From assembly GCA_020629035.1 (NCBI GenBank), contig JAHDEC010000015.1:34311-98310 (forward strand): a DNA stretch of 64,000 nucleotides, written 5' to 3'. Source of the stretch: Saprospiraceae bacterium. Its GTDB lineage: Bacteria; Bacteroidota; Bacteroidia; Chitinophagales; Saprospiraceae. Shown one piece after another: positions 55,340 to 64,000 of this stretch; position 1 is the stretch's first letter; each line of letters opens with the position of its first letter. A model generated the notes under the pieces. The model saw nothing but the letters and a program-made list of their open reading frames with translations. It was not told where the DNA came from and did not search any database. The position numbers and the translations under genes were made by a program.

Positions 55340-57067
55340 CTAAGATTTATCCACATTCTGCTGAGTAGCCCGATACTTCCGCTCTTCTACATTAGCTGGA
55401 TCATTAATCCTTGCCACTGCATCAGCCACACTTAGGTGATGATACTCAAGTTCTTTTAGCAAATCTGCTTTGTATAATCGATCACGTACTGAACCAATGG
55501 CACCACATAAATGAAGTTCTATATTTTTATCTTTTAGCAGGTTATCCATCTCTTTAAGCATATGGGTCCCGCTGCTGTCGATATCGTGAATAAGCTTAGC
55601 ATCCAAGAGTAAATGTTTCATGTCTGGTTTAGTGTCTAATAGACTTAGGATCTTGTCCCTAAAGATGGCAACATTGGCAAAAAACAACTGATTCTCAAAT
55701 CTAAAAATTACGACTTCTTCACTTTCCACCGCTTCCGGAAACCTAGACAGATCCTTGTAGCTATTAGAGTTAGGCAGTTTTCCTAGTCGCACTATTTTTG
55801 GGTTAGATATCTTATAAAGGATCACCAATATTGAACAAACAACTCCTACTAGAACCCCTAATTCAATGCCTAAAAGTAAGGTGCAAATAAAGGTGGCGAG
55901 CATCATGAAAAAGTCAGTTTTACGGACCTTCCAGAGATATTTAGCTTCCTGGATATTAAAAAGGCTAAATACAGATAATAAGATTATTCCGGCTAATACA
56001 GGTTTGGGCAAATAGTAGAAAACTCCGGTAAAAAACAACAAAGTCAAAAGTATAAGTAAAGCTGTCACCAAGGCTGAAATACTGGTTTTTGCTCCTGCCT
56101 CACTATTTATAGCTGATCGGGTAAAACTTCCAGAACTGGGAATAGCTTGGAAAAAAGCACCCACAAATTTTGCAAAACCTAAGGCTTTTAATTCGGTATT
56201 AGGATAAACTTGATGATCATTATGTTTTGCTTCTAAAGCCTTTGCAATTCCCATACTTTCTACAATGCCAATTAAGGTAACCGTAAGTACCGTCGGAATG
56301 AGCAGCTTAAATTGTTCCCAGCTGATATCAACTAATTGGAAGGTGGGTAATCCACCTGGTATTTTACCCACAATATCCACCTGATGTTTTTCAAAGTTTA
56401 GGAAGTAAGAAAAAGCTATAGCCAAAAGTACTACCAATAAAGCACCTGGTATCGATCGGCTAATTTTCTTAAACAACAAAATAATTAAAACCGTGGCTAG
56501 GGAAATAACTAAACTAATAGGATTAGTCTGCGCAATATTTAGCACTGCATATTGGATAGTCCCATAAAGATGCTCGGTATGGGGAATACTAAATCCAAGG
56601 GCATCTTTTAGTTGAGATACTAGAATAATAATAGCCGCGGCCGATGTAAAACCTACTATCACTGCATGAGAAAGAAAATTAACCACAAAGCCTAATCTCA
56701 GAAAACCAATAAGTGCCTGAAAAATACCAATGAGCAATCCTGAGGCTATCACTAAACTCAGATATTCTGGTGTCCCTGGCTCAGCTAATGCAGAAACTCC
56801 AGAGAGCACTAGTAATGAGGAAACAGCCACTGGTCCCACAGACATTTTAGTGGACGAGGCGAACAAGGCGTAAATAACCAGTGGAACTAAACCCGTGTAT
56901 AATCCATAAATCGGTGGGACACCTGCAAGCAATGCATAAGCCATCGCTTGCGGTATCAAAACACTAGCCACAGTTAAACCTGCAAATACATCATCCTTTA
57001 TAAAAGACTTTTGGTAGTTTTTTAAAGTATTAATGATAGGGAGATATACGTTTTTTTGATTCTTCAA
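55340..57067 (-). CDS. SulP-family anion transporter with STAS domain
   Basis: The 575-residue protein has the SLC26/SulP membrane part (about residues 20-420) with KDDVFAGLTVASVLIPQAMAYALLAGVPPIYGLYTG and SGSFTRSAINSEAGAKT, and a C-terminal STAS domain (about 445-555; LLDAKLIHDIDSSG). It moves sulfate, bicarbonate or another anion. The start must be a TTG at 57067 because a TAG lies in frame just upstream and no ATG occurs before the first helix. Confidence 0.92.
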   Translation of the reverse strand: MKNQKNVYLPIINTLKNYQKSFIKDDVFAGLTVASVLIPQAMAYALLAGVPPIYGLYTGLVPLVIYALFASSTKMSVGPVAVSSLLVLSGVSALAEPGTPEYLSLVIASGLLIGIFQALIGFLRLGFVVNFLSHAVIVGFTSAAAIIILVSQLKDALGFSIPHTEHLYGTIQYAVLNIAQTNPISLVISLATVLIILLFKKISRSIPGALLVVLLAIAFSYFLNFEKHQVDIVGKIPGGLPTFQLVDISWEQFKLLIPTVLTVTLIGIVESMGIAKALEAKHNDHQVYPNTELKALGFAKFVGAFFQAIPSSGSFTRSAINSEAGAKTSISALVTALLILLTLLFFTGVFYYLPKPVLAGIILLSVFSLFNIQEAKYLWKVRKTDFFMMLATFICTLLLGIELGVLVGVVCSILVILYKISNPKIVRLGKLPNSNSYKDLSRFPEAVESEEVVIFRFENQLFFANVAIFRDKILSLLDTKPDMKHLLLDAKLIHDIDSSGTHMLKEMDNLLKDKNIELHLCGAIGSVRDRLYKADLLKELEYHHLSVADAVARINDPANVEERKYRATQQNVDKS

Positions 57068-57165
57068 GCGAGTGTAAAGCTAAGCAAGTTCTATTAAACT
57101 TGACACTCCAAAATGTATTGGATTAATAACTATTTTGAACTATTGATTCACATACTGGTGCTTAA

Positions 57166-59607
57166 TTACTGCCCAATAACTAACTTTTGAGTCTCAATCT
57201 TCCCAGTGTTTAGCTCAGTATATTCGATTAGGTAAACTCCTGCACCGAGATGTTTGATGTCTATGATTGACTGATTTAATGATTCATGCACGGTCTTTCC
57301 TTTAAGATCTATTATCCGAGTTTGGTAGTTTTGGGACTTTGTATGACTAATCGATATCTGTTCTCTCGCAGGGTTTGGGTAGCACCGAAATTGGCTAAAA
57401 CCTGAAGCTTGATCAACTTGACTAAGGACATTTTTATCTTTCACCTCGACGCTGATTGATGAAAGTATTTTTTCATTTAAACTGGTGTTAGGATTATTGT
57501 CTAATTTGATTGATGCAATGGAGAGTGGGTAGATGTCTTCAATATAATACGCATAATCTTTAGTGAGATATAGGCCATTTTCGATTATGATAAATTCTTT
57601 TGTTTCACTTACTTCTTCTCCTCCATCATTAATAAAATGAATAAATTCATTACTTGCTTCGGCTTCAAATTCTCCAAGCTTGATATAATTACTTTGGACT
57701 AGACTATCGAGTGGTGAAAACGATAAAATACTCGAATCTAGGCAGGTAGTTTCGAGTATTAAAACTGGATTATTATCGATGTAATAATAAGCTTCTGTTT
57801 CTTCCTCTGTCGAAATAATATGGGCAAGTGAACAAACATCTAACTCGGTTAAGGATTGGTTTCCGTAGGCATATAAATAATTGTGAATGGTGTCGATGCT
57901 CGGGCATTTTACATATTCCAATACTGCATTTTCATGGAAGTATGTGTAATCACCAACATATTGCAAAAGTGGTAAATCCACTGATACTAGATTGACGTTT
58001 TGATGGAAATAGGTGAAGCCTAAAACGGTGGTCAAATTAGGAAAAACCAGTCGAGTTGGTTGGGTGAAATTTTCTTGATGATAGTAAAGATTATCAAGTG
58101 TATCCGCTAAAATTTCTAATACTTGTTCACCTTCAGTTTCAATGTCTTCAACAGTAATTAGGTATGTTTCGCTTACGGATTCTCCCAATTGATTATATAC
58201 TCCAATGCTTATTTCGAATTGGTTGTTTATTTCAAAATCAAAAGCCGCATCACTTTTTAATGTGTCACTATCGATAACGAAGAATTCATTATCAGGATGG
58301 TCTTCGGTCAAATAAAAAGTAAATGTATTAATAGGGTAATTTCCCTCAGCATCCAATGTGCCTATGATAGTGTTTACTGAGGAATTCTCTAATATATTAG
58401 TACCTGAAAGAGTTAAATTTTCTGGTGGCCCTTGACTAAAGCAGGTCGGTTTTACATCAATATCTACTGTGTTGTTTTCAATATAATAGCTAGGAGTTTG
58501 ATCAGCTTCTGTAGAAATTATATGACTTAGTGTACAAAAGTCAAACTCAGTCATAGCTGTATTTCCGCTAACATATAAGGAGTTATGTATAGTATCTATG
58601 ACGGGACTTTTTAGGCTTTCTAATACGGTATTTTCATTAAAATACACATAATCACCTACAAAGTGCAATATTGGAAAATCAATGGAGATTAGATTTACAT
58701 TTTGGTGGAAATAAATAAATCCCTCAACAGTTGTTAGATTAGGGAAGACCAGTCGCGTAGGCATAGGAAAGCTTTCTTGATGGTAATAGATGGAAGCTAG
58801 GGTGTCGTCTAATATTTCTATGATTTGGATACCTTCATTTTCAACATCTTCAATAGTAATAACAAAATTTTCTACCAGCATTTCTCCCAGCTGATTATAT
58901 ACCCCAATGCTTATTTCGTATGTTACATTTTCTTCGTAATCGAAGACGGTATTTGTGCGTAGAGTATCCTCATCGATTGTAAAAAACTCGTTATTGAAAT
59001 TATCTTCAGTTAGGAAATAGGTAAAGTCATTTGTAACATAATTTCCTTCTGCACTCAAGATGGCTACGTGACTGTTTTCAGGTTTGTTTTCTTGGATAGT
59101 CAAATTCGTGAGTTGCAGATTTTCTGGTGGTCCTTTACTAAAACAAGCGTTTTGTCCATCGATTGCTGGAGTGTTATTGTCAATGTTGTAGCTCGGTATA
59201 TCATGTTCGTCTGTAGAAAGAATATGAGTTAAACCACAGATAGAAAGTTCCGTTAAGCTTGTGTTTCCGCTAATCGAGAGTGAGTTATGAATCGTGTCTA
59301 TGGCCGGTCCTTTTAGGTAGTTTAAGGATTCGTTGCCATACACATATAGGTAGTCTCCTAGATACTTAAGCTGAGGAAAGTCGATTGATATTAAGTTTTC
59401 ATTTTGGTGAAAGTAGGCGTATGAGTTTAATCTAGTTAAATTAGGGTAAACTAATCGTGTGGGTTTTTCGTAAGCTTCTTGGTGAAAATATAATGTCTCT
59501 AAGGTGTCGTCCAAGATTTCTATAATGGTTGTGTCCATCAGCGATGAAGCATTTAGTTGTGCACAAAGACTTAGAGATAGGAAGGCAAAACTTACTATGT
59601 TTTTCAT
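57166..59607 (-). CDS. T9SS-secreted protein with three tandem leucine-rich/cadherin-like modules
   Basis: The 813-residue protein has a signal peptide (residues 1-20). It is built of repeats of about 235 residues starting at about 27, 263 and 497. Each begins with an L-domain/leucine-rich-like segment (YFHQNVNLISIDFP, LKYLGDYLYVYGN, ISGNTSLTELSICGL) and, in the first two, goes on with a cadherin-like sandwich (FDYEENVTYEISIGVYNQLGE). The third module ends early. After a further beta segment comes a T9SS sorting domain (CYPNPAREQISI, about 735-813). It should be a surface adhesin; no catalytic residues are seen. Confidence 0.75.
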   Translation of the reverse strand: MKNIVSFAFLSLSLCAQLNASSLMDTTIIEILDDTLETLYFHQEAYEKPTRLVYPNLTRLNSYAYFHQNENLISIDFPQLKYLGDYLYVYGNESLNYLKGPAIDTIHNSLSISGNTSLTELSICGLTHILSTDEHDIPSYNIDNNTPAIDGQNACFSKGPPENLQLTNLTIQENKPENSHVAILSAEGNYVTNDFTYFLTEDNFNNEFFTIDEDTLRTNTVFDYEENVTYEISIGVYNQLGEMLVENFVITIEDVENEGIQIIEILDDTLASIYYHQESFPMPTRLVFPNLTTVEGFIYFHQNVNLISIDFPILHFVGDYVYFNENTVLESLKSPVIDTIHNSLYVSGNTAMTEFDFCTLSHIISTEADQTPSYYIENNTVDIDVKPTCFSQGPPENLTLSGTNILENSSVNTIIGTLDAEGNYPINTFTFYLTEDHPDNEFFVIDSDTLKSDAAFDFEINNQFEISIGVYNQLGESVSETYLITVEDIETEGEQVLEILADTLDNLYYHQENFTQPTRLVFPNLTTVLGFTYFHQNVNLVSVDLPLLQYVGDYTYFHENAVLEYVKCPSIDTIHNYLYAYGNQSLTELDVCSLAHIISTEEETEAYYYIDNNPVLILETTCLDSSILSFSPLDSLVQSNYIKLGEFEAEASNEFIHFINDGGEEVSETKEFIIIENGLYLTKDYAYYIEDIYPLSIASIKLDNNPNTSLNEKILSSISVEVKDKNVLSQVDQASGFSQFRCYPNPAREQISISHTKSQNYQTRIIDLKGKTVHESLNQSIIDIKHLGAGVYLIEYTELNTGKIETQKLVIGQ

Positions 59608-59911
59608 ATGTGTAATTTAAACATCTAGGCAAAGATAAGCCATATTGAAAACGAATGCACTAGCTCATTTATAGTTTATTATTTATGGAGCATAGCTAAT
59701 TTTGAAAACTGAATGTACTTAATATCCATGCCGTATTAGACGTTGCTGTTTATATGAACTAGTTCAATTCTTCCTAGGTATATGTTACTAATGTTTTAAA
59801 ATATTGACTAGACAAAAAGGCTAGTTTAGTTAAGTTCTCTGAGCTTTAACTAACACTTCATTTAATTGAGCCCTAATGGTTAGACACTTTTTTGATAAAT
59901 ACAACTATCTT
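59608..59911. other. Intergenic region, no gene seen
   Basis: This 304-base AT-rich gap lies between two minus-strand T9SS cargo genes. It holds no convincing frame, hairpin or RNA gene; it probably contains the promoter of the module-repeat gene. Confidence 0.5.
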
Positions 59912-61585
59912 CTATTTAGTAACCAATAATTTTTCAATAAAAATAGTCCTTGTAAGCTGGTCTTCTAGTTTTATAAAGTATGTGCCAGCTGTAAGAAACT
60001 CTACATCAATCATTTGCGGATTTTTGTATGAATTCATTAAAATACCTTGCATATTGAATATTGAGACATTAATATCACCAATGGTGTTGATATTTATCCA
60101 GATGGAAGTAGAACTAGGGTTTGGAAATATTTTTAAACTTAGTTCTGGATCTTGGTTTATAGAACTAGTTAAGTCCATTCCGTCACAATCTTCATCTATG
60201 CCATTATTTGCAATTTCTTCAGCATCAGGGTTGATTTCAAAATTATTATCATCACAATCATCCGCAACAGGAAATCCATCTTGATCGAGATCATCATCTA
60301 AGGTTGCTTCATTGCAATCATCATCTATGCCATTGTATGGTTCTTCATTTTGGTCCGGATTTACCTCAGAATTGTTATCGTCACAATCATCAACTAGGAG
60401 AAATCCATCTTGATCAAGGTCATCATCTAAGGTTGTTTCATCGCAATCATCGTCTATGCCATTATAGGCTATTTCTTCTAAGCCTGGATTAATTTCAGCA
60501 TTTGTGTCATCACAATCATCAGCTACTAGATAGCAATCACCATCTTCATCTAGAAAGAGATTATCATTATAATTTAAGATATCGATTACCTCTGTATCTC
60601 CTGAATTTTTCCGTCCTCCAGCGAAGTATAATTTATTTTCATGTACTAAACCTGTAAAAAGATTTCTTTCTGTAGGCATATTTTCATGATACCAACAATC
60701 GGTTTCAGGGTTATAAATTTCTATGGAATGCAGAATATCATTAGATCCACTCTCTCTACCTCCGGCAAAGAATAATTTGTTATCATTTACCAATGATATG
60801 TGACTGATTCTTTCTTGTTCCATATTTAAAACTGCCCAAGTATTCTCGTTTATATCATAAACATCTATGACATTAGAACCTATAAATCCAGTTTGTACTC
60901 CACCGCTGAAATAGACTTTTCCGTTTAGATGAGAAGCGGCGATACTGCTTCTTCCAACACTTAAGGTATCATTTGTCCAAGTTTTGTCTTCGGTATTAAA
61001 GATAGTTACCTGATTACTTCTCTGGTCACTACCTATATTAGTGCCACCAACAATAAATAATGTATTATCTACAAGTGTACTTGTAGCTCCAGTACGCGGA
61101 GAATCAAGCACTAAGCTTTCCCAAGTTTCAGATTCAATAGTAAGAATGTCTAATTGATAGCCGTCCGTAATAAATATACTTTCTTCAGTGGCATGAATTG
61201 TCTTAGTTCCTGTTGCAGTAGGTACTAAATTTGTTGACCAGGTATTATTTTCAATATCATAAATGTCAATTATATCAGAAATAGAAGGACTACCTGAAGA
61301 TCCTATAAAATATGCTGCAAATGTATTTGAAGATGAAGCCATGTTAGTTCTGGCTTCTGATAAATTTGCTTCTTGCCATGTTTCTGAATTAAGGTCGAAG
61401 ATGTCAACTGTAGCAGAATTTCCAAATGGACTAAGTGAAGCCCCTCCTGCAAATATTAATTTATTGCCGGCTTGTACTGAGGTCAAATTGCTCCTTGAAG
61501 TAGATAAGTTATCACTTGTCCATTGTGCCGAAATTTGAGATGCTTGGGTAATAAAAATTGACAGTATCAAAATATACTTTTTCAT
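59912..61585 (-). CDS. T9SS-secreted kelch-type protein with three MopE-type repeats
   Basis: The 557-residue protein has a signal peptide (residues 1-20). Residues about 25-340 hold seven kelch-type repeats (NKLIFAGGASLSPFGNSATVDIF, GKVYFSGGVQTGFIGSNVIDVYD, NKLFFAGGRESGSNDILHSIEIY), so a beta-propeller is expected. Residues about 345-470 hold three MopE-type repeats of the TLDD class, and the tail (about 480-557; IFPNPSSTSIWI) is a T9SS sorting domain. It lies 304 bases upstream of the module-repeat gene, same strand. Confidence 0.82.
   Translation of the reverse strand: MKKYILILSIFITQASQISAQWTSDNLSTSRSNLTSVQAGNKLIFAGGASLSPFGNSATVDIFDLNSETWQEANLSEARTNMASSSNTFAAYFIGSSGSPSISDIIDIYDIENNTWSTNLVPTATGTKTIHATEESIFITDGYQLDILTIESETWESLVLDSPRTGATSTLVDNTLFIVGGTNIGSDQRSNQVTIFNTEDKTWTNDTLSVGRSSIAASHLNGKVYFSGGVQTGFIGSNVIDVYDINENTWAVLNMEQERISHISLVNDNKLFFAGGRESGSNDILHSIEIYNPETDCWYHENMPTERNLFTGLVHENKLYFAGGRKNSGDTEVIDILNYNDNLFLDEDGDCYLVADDCDDTNAEINPGLEEIAYNGIDDDCDETTLDDDLDQDGFLLVDDCDDNNSEVNPDQNEEPYNGIDDDCNEATLDDDLDQDGFPVADDCDDNNFEINPDAEEIANNGIDEDCDGMDLTSSINQDPELSLKIFPNPSSTSIWININTIGDINVSIFNMQGILMNSYKNPQMIDVEFLTAGTYFIKLEDQLTRTIFIEKLLVTK
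60175..60560 (-). repeat. MopE-type repeat array, three units
   Basis: Three 129-bp units encode DLDQDGFxxxDDCDDNN and NGIDDDCDETTLDD variants. They are more diverged at DNA level from the 8.9-23.6 kb arrays than those are among themselves. Confidence 0.85.
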
Positions 61586-61758
61586 GATGTTGTTCTTTAA
61601 TGGATTAGATCATATAGAATTATGAGGTAAGATAATGACTTTGAGTTAATTATCTAATGTCTATTGTTTACACAATTAAATGAGTACGAAAGAAAATTGA
61701 TTCTTGGGAAATTTGGAATCTAAGTCTTCTAAGGAATCTCTGACCTCCATAATCTATT

Positions 61759-61766
61759 TATATTTG
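61759..61766 (+). promoter_or_regulatory. Possible -7 box directly before the dus start codon
   Basis: TATATTTG followed by C matches TAnnTTTGC and ends six bases before ATG 61773. If used, the mRNA would be leaderless. No TTG at the usual distance upstream supports it. Confidence 0.25.
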
Positions 61767-61772
61767 CCATCC

Positions 61773-62729
61773 ATGCATCACACACTCGTTTCATCGCCTT
61801 TGCAAGGCTTTACTGATTTTCACTTTCGAAATGCTTTCCAACGATTTTTTACTGGGATAAATGTGTTTTATGCTCCTTACATTCGCTTTAATGGAAGAAT
61901 GGTCATTAAGCCGGTCTATGAGCATGATTTACAAGTGAAAAACAATCCGAGATCTAATGTGATTCCACAGGTTATGACTTGCAGTGCAGACGAATTTATC
62001 TTCGCAGCAAACTATGTTCATTCACTAGGATACCAGGAATTAAATTGGAATCTTGGCTGCCCTTATCCTATGGTAACTAATAAGGGAATGGGCTCAGGCT
62101 TGATCGCTAACCCAGACAAGATTGATCGAATTTTAGATAAGGTGCACAGCGAGACGGATATTATAGTTTCGATGAAAATGCGAATGGGTTATGAGCACAG
62201 TAGGGAAATCTTAGATGTATTTCCTGTGCTAGCTAAATATCCCATTAAAAACATCGGTATCCATGCTAGAATAGGCGCACAATTGTACAGGGGTGGAGTA
62301 GACCTAGAAGGTTTCCAGCGGTGTATCGAACATACTGATCAAAAATTATATTTCAATGGAGATATTACAACTGTAGCTAGATTCGAAGAAATGTGTGATC
62401 GTTTTCCAAGTATTGATCATTGGATGTTAGGCAGAGGATTGATTGCAGATCCATTTTTACCGGAGATGATTAAAGATAATACCCATGAATATCCTGAGGA
62501 CCGAATAGAAGTATTTAGCAAGTATTTAGACACATTGTTCACGGCAGCAGAAAAGAAACTAACTGGTGAAAAAGCAGTAATTAGAAAAATGTTAAGCTAT
62601 TGGGAATATTTTTCTTCCACATTTCCAAACCCAACTAAAGTTGTGAAGAAAATAAAAAAGACAAAGACTTATGAAGAGTATGATGCTGCGGTCAAAGATA
62701 TCTTAGCTGTAGAAACGCTTAGCTATTAG
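61773..62729 (+). CDS. tRNA-dihydrouridine synthase
   Basis: ATG 61773 is preferred over an upstream TTG (61704) because MHHTLVSSPLQGFTD is the usual family start. The 318-residue protein is an FMN TIM barrel: LNWNLGCPYPMVTNKGMGSGLI holds the catalytic Cys, VSMKMRMGYE and IGIHARIGAQLYRGGVD are substrate and FMN segments, and WMLGRGLIADPFL closes the barrel. It reduces uridine in tRNA. It resembles the DusC-like subgroup by eye. Confidence 0.88.
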   Translation: MHHTLVSSPLQGFTDFHFRNAFQRFFTGINVFYAPYIRFNGRMVIKPVYEHDLQVKNNPRSNVIPQVMTCSADEFIFAANYVHSLGYQELNWNLGCPYPMVTNKGMGSGLIANPDKIDRILDKVHSETDIIVSMKMRMGYEHSREILDVFPVLAKYPIKNIGIHARIGAQLYRGGVDLEGFQRCIEHTDQKLYFNGDITTVARFEEMCDRFPSIDHWMLGRGLIADPFLPEMIKDNTHEYPEDRIEVFSKYLDTLFTAAEKKLTGEKAVIRKMLSYWEYFSSTFPNPTKVVKKIKKTKTYEEYDAAVKDILAVETLSY

Positions 62730-62914
62730 CTAATCAGCTCATTTGTATCCTAATTCGATGAGACTAAACATAAGTAAAACTGTTTTCAGTGAAATATGGC
62801 AAGTCAATAAAACTTTAGATTATTTAAGGCCGAAGAATTTGGCAAAATCCTATTCAATCATATAAAGTAAATTAATTTTGAACTCAAATTCAATCATGTA
62901 TAATTTGTTGAAAA

Positions 62915-63337
62915 ATGAATGAAAACTTATCAAAGAAAAAGGGAGCTAATGGTGAATGGTTAAGTCCAATCTTAGCTGATGATGTAAAAAACTACTTAAT
63001 CGATATTGACGGAACTATAACTGATGATGTTCCAAATGAAGAACCTGAAAGAATGGTTACTTGTAAACCCTATTTGGATGCATTGGAAACCATCAACAAG
63101 TGGTATAACCAAGGACATAGGATTTGTTTTTTTACTTCCAGGACAGAGGAACATCGAGCGGTAACTGAGGCTTGGTTAAAAGAACATGGTTTTGCATATC
63201 ATAGCCTATTGATGGGTAAGCCACGAGGGGGAAATTATCATTGGATTGATAACCATATGGTACGCGCAACTAAGTTTAATGGAAAGTTTACGGATTTGAT
63301 TCTCAAAGAGAAAAAAATCGAAGTCTTCAAAAGATAG
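62915..63337 (+). CDS. HAD-like protein of about 140 residues
   Basis: The 140-residue protein begins near the HAD motif I (YLIDIDGTITDDVP), followed by CFFTSRTEEHRAVTEAWLKEHGF as motif II-like segment and a GNYHWIDNH end, with Asp for motif III. It lacks a cap and is shorter than usual HAD phosphatases. Bacteroidota homologues are often labelled phosphoheptose isomerase, which the sequence does not support. It probably acts on a small phosphorylated substrate. Confidence 0.7.
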   Translation: MNENLSKKKGANGEWLSPILADDVKNYLIDIDGTITDDVPNEEPERMVTCKPYLDALETINKWYNQGHRICFFTSRTEEHRAVTEAWLKEHGFAYHSLLMGKPRGGNYHWIDNHMVRATKFNGKFTDLILKEKKIEVFKR

Positions 63338-63370
63338 CTTACTACTCAAAAATTACTAATCGTTAATAAA

Positions 63371-63405
63371 TGGGCAATGATCTTAAAATCATTGCCCATC
63401 TTTAT
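63371..63405. terminator. Shared terminator between two convergent genes
   Basis: TGGGCAATGAT (63371-63381) and ATCATTGCCCA (63388-63398) form an 11-bp stem with a six-base loop, followed on the plus strand by TCTTTATTTTTA. On the minus strand a TTTATTAA stretch follows, so it may serve both genes. Confidence 0.75.
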
Positions 63406-63416
63406 TTTTAGAACTG

Positions 63417-64000
63417 CTAAGGAATAATGATCAATTTTTGTGTATTGAAACCTGTTTCGTTTTCCATTTTTATAATATATAAGCCTCCCGGTAGATGTGA
63501 TATGTCTGCACCTTTTTTATGGTTCAATGTTGTTTCTTCTATTAAATTCATCGTTTCGTTGTATATACTAATGCGGACATTATTAGTTTGATTTGCCATT
63601 AAATAAATCATCTTAGTGGCTGGATTAGGGTAAACCATCCAATGATTAGCCAACTGATTTTCATTGGAACTGAGCAAATCTTCGCCATCACAATCTTCAT
63701 CGATACCGTTGTTAGGTATTTCCTCCGATTCAGGGTTTATTTCGGGATCATTATCATCACAATCTTCATCAGAATTAAACCCATCACCATCCTCATCAAT
63801 GATTAGAGCAATACCATCACAATCCTCATCCACGTCGTTATTAGGGATTTCGCTTGCCTCCGAATTTACTTCGGGGTCGGCATCATCACAATCTTCATCG
63901 GAATTAAACCCATCACCATCCTCATCAATGATTAGAGCAATACCATCACAATCCTCATCCACGTCGTTATTAGGGATTTCGCTTGCCTCCGAATTTACTT
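63417..64000 (-). CDS. T9SS-secreted MopE-repeat protein, N-terminus outside window
   Basis: The frame is open to the right window edge, so the start lies beyond it. At least three MopE-type repeats are followed by a T9SS type A sorting domain (MVYPNPATKMIYLM ... PGGLYIIKME) and the stop at 63417. The domain in front of the repeats is unknown. The repeats match those of the 19691-23569 gene closely at DNA level. Confidence 0.85.
   Translation of the reverse strand, partial: VNSEASEIPNNDVDEDCDGIALIIDEDGDGFNSDEDCDDADPEVNSEASEIPNNDVDEDCDGIALIIDEDGDGFNSDEDCDDNDPEINPESEEIPNNGIDEDCDGEDLLSSNENQLANHWMVYPNPATKMIYLMANQTNNVRISIYNETMNLIEETTLNHKKGADISHLPGGLYIIKMENETGFNTQKLIIIP
63675..64000 (-). repeat. 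MopE-type repeat array cut by the window edge
   Basis: Two complete 129-bp units and a partial one, of the DPEVNSEAS and DPEINPESE kinds. The last 100 bases match repeats at 20600-20700 and 14100-14160 almost without change. Confidence 0.85.

Noticed and set aside
62915..63337. Annotation as phosphoheptose isomerase
   Set aside because: The sequence has a HAD-type DIDGT motif and no SIS sugar-isomerase domain.

Overview
The window reads as chromosomal DNA of an aerobic Bacteroidota bacterium, most likely from the Saprospiria/Saprospiraceae side of the phylum. The evidence is the AT-rich sequence, several giant secreted proteins ending in type IX secretion (T9SS) sorting domains, a TonB-dependent receptor with an N-terminal carboxypeptidase-regulatory-like domain, PorT-like outer-membrane barrels, alternative complex III fused in gene order to an aa3-type oxidase, and promoter-like TTG / TAnnTTTG boxes. 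No plasmid, phage, transposase, rRNA or CRISPR was seen. The species cannot be named from this sequence.

Layout. 1-8.8 kb: the 3' end of a class C beta-lactamase-family gene, a secreted DJ-1/PfpI protein, CutC, a lipoprotein, and a minus-strand module made of a large lipoprotein, an ECF sigma factor and a protein that looks like an inner-membrane anti-sigma factor joined by a long linker to an outer-membrane barrel. 8.9-23.6 kb: four huge co-directional T9SS cargo proteins (a heparinase II/III-like protein, two gingipain-fold proteins and a beta-helix protein), all carrying arrays of a 43-residue aspartate/cysteine-rich MopE-type metal-binding repeat. 23.7-35.8 kb: mostly housekeeping and unknown genes, including a TlpA-like thioredoxin, OmpA with thrombospondin-3 repeats, an HxlR regulator divergent from a DinB-family gene, a VPGUxxT-type thioredoxin-like protein with Cys in place of Sec, a UbiD-family decarboxylase, thymidylate synthase, a FAD monooxygenase and a TonB receptor. 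36.2-51.7 kb: one long operon, actABCDEF-coxBA-ctaB-coxC-coxC-coxD, closed by a clear terminator and followed by a degenerate SCO-like gene, a DUF420 gene and a small CPMC protein. 53-64 kb: PorT-like barrel, DUF423, ung, a tRNA-Arg with a structured leader, a SulP transporter, three more T9SS cargo proteins (the last cut by the window edge), a Dus enzyme and a small HAD-like protein.

How the parts work together. The act/cox operon is a complete quinol-to-oxygen chain: ActABCDEF oxidises menaquinol and passes electrons through c hemes to the CuA/heme a oxidase, with CtaB making heme O for heme A. Several subunits carry extra parts: OmpA on CoxB, a helix-hairpin-helix domain on ActC, and His-rich stretches on ActC, ActE, ActF and CoxA. 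The T9SS cargo proteins form a surface layer whose shared repeats probably bind calcium or copper; their near-identical DNA repeats make them prone to recombination.

The most unusual items are the sigma/anti-sigma-barrel module, the paired gingipain-fold proteins that seem to have lost their catalytic dyad and share an unrecognised Cys-rich domain, the CoxB-OmpA fusion, and the candidate structured RNA upstream of tRNA-Arg.
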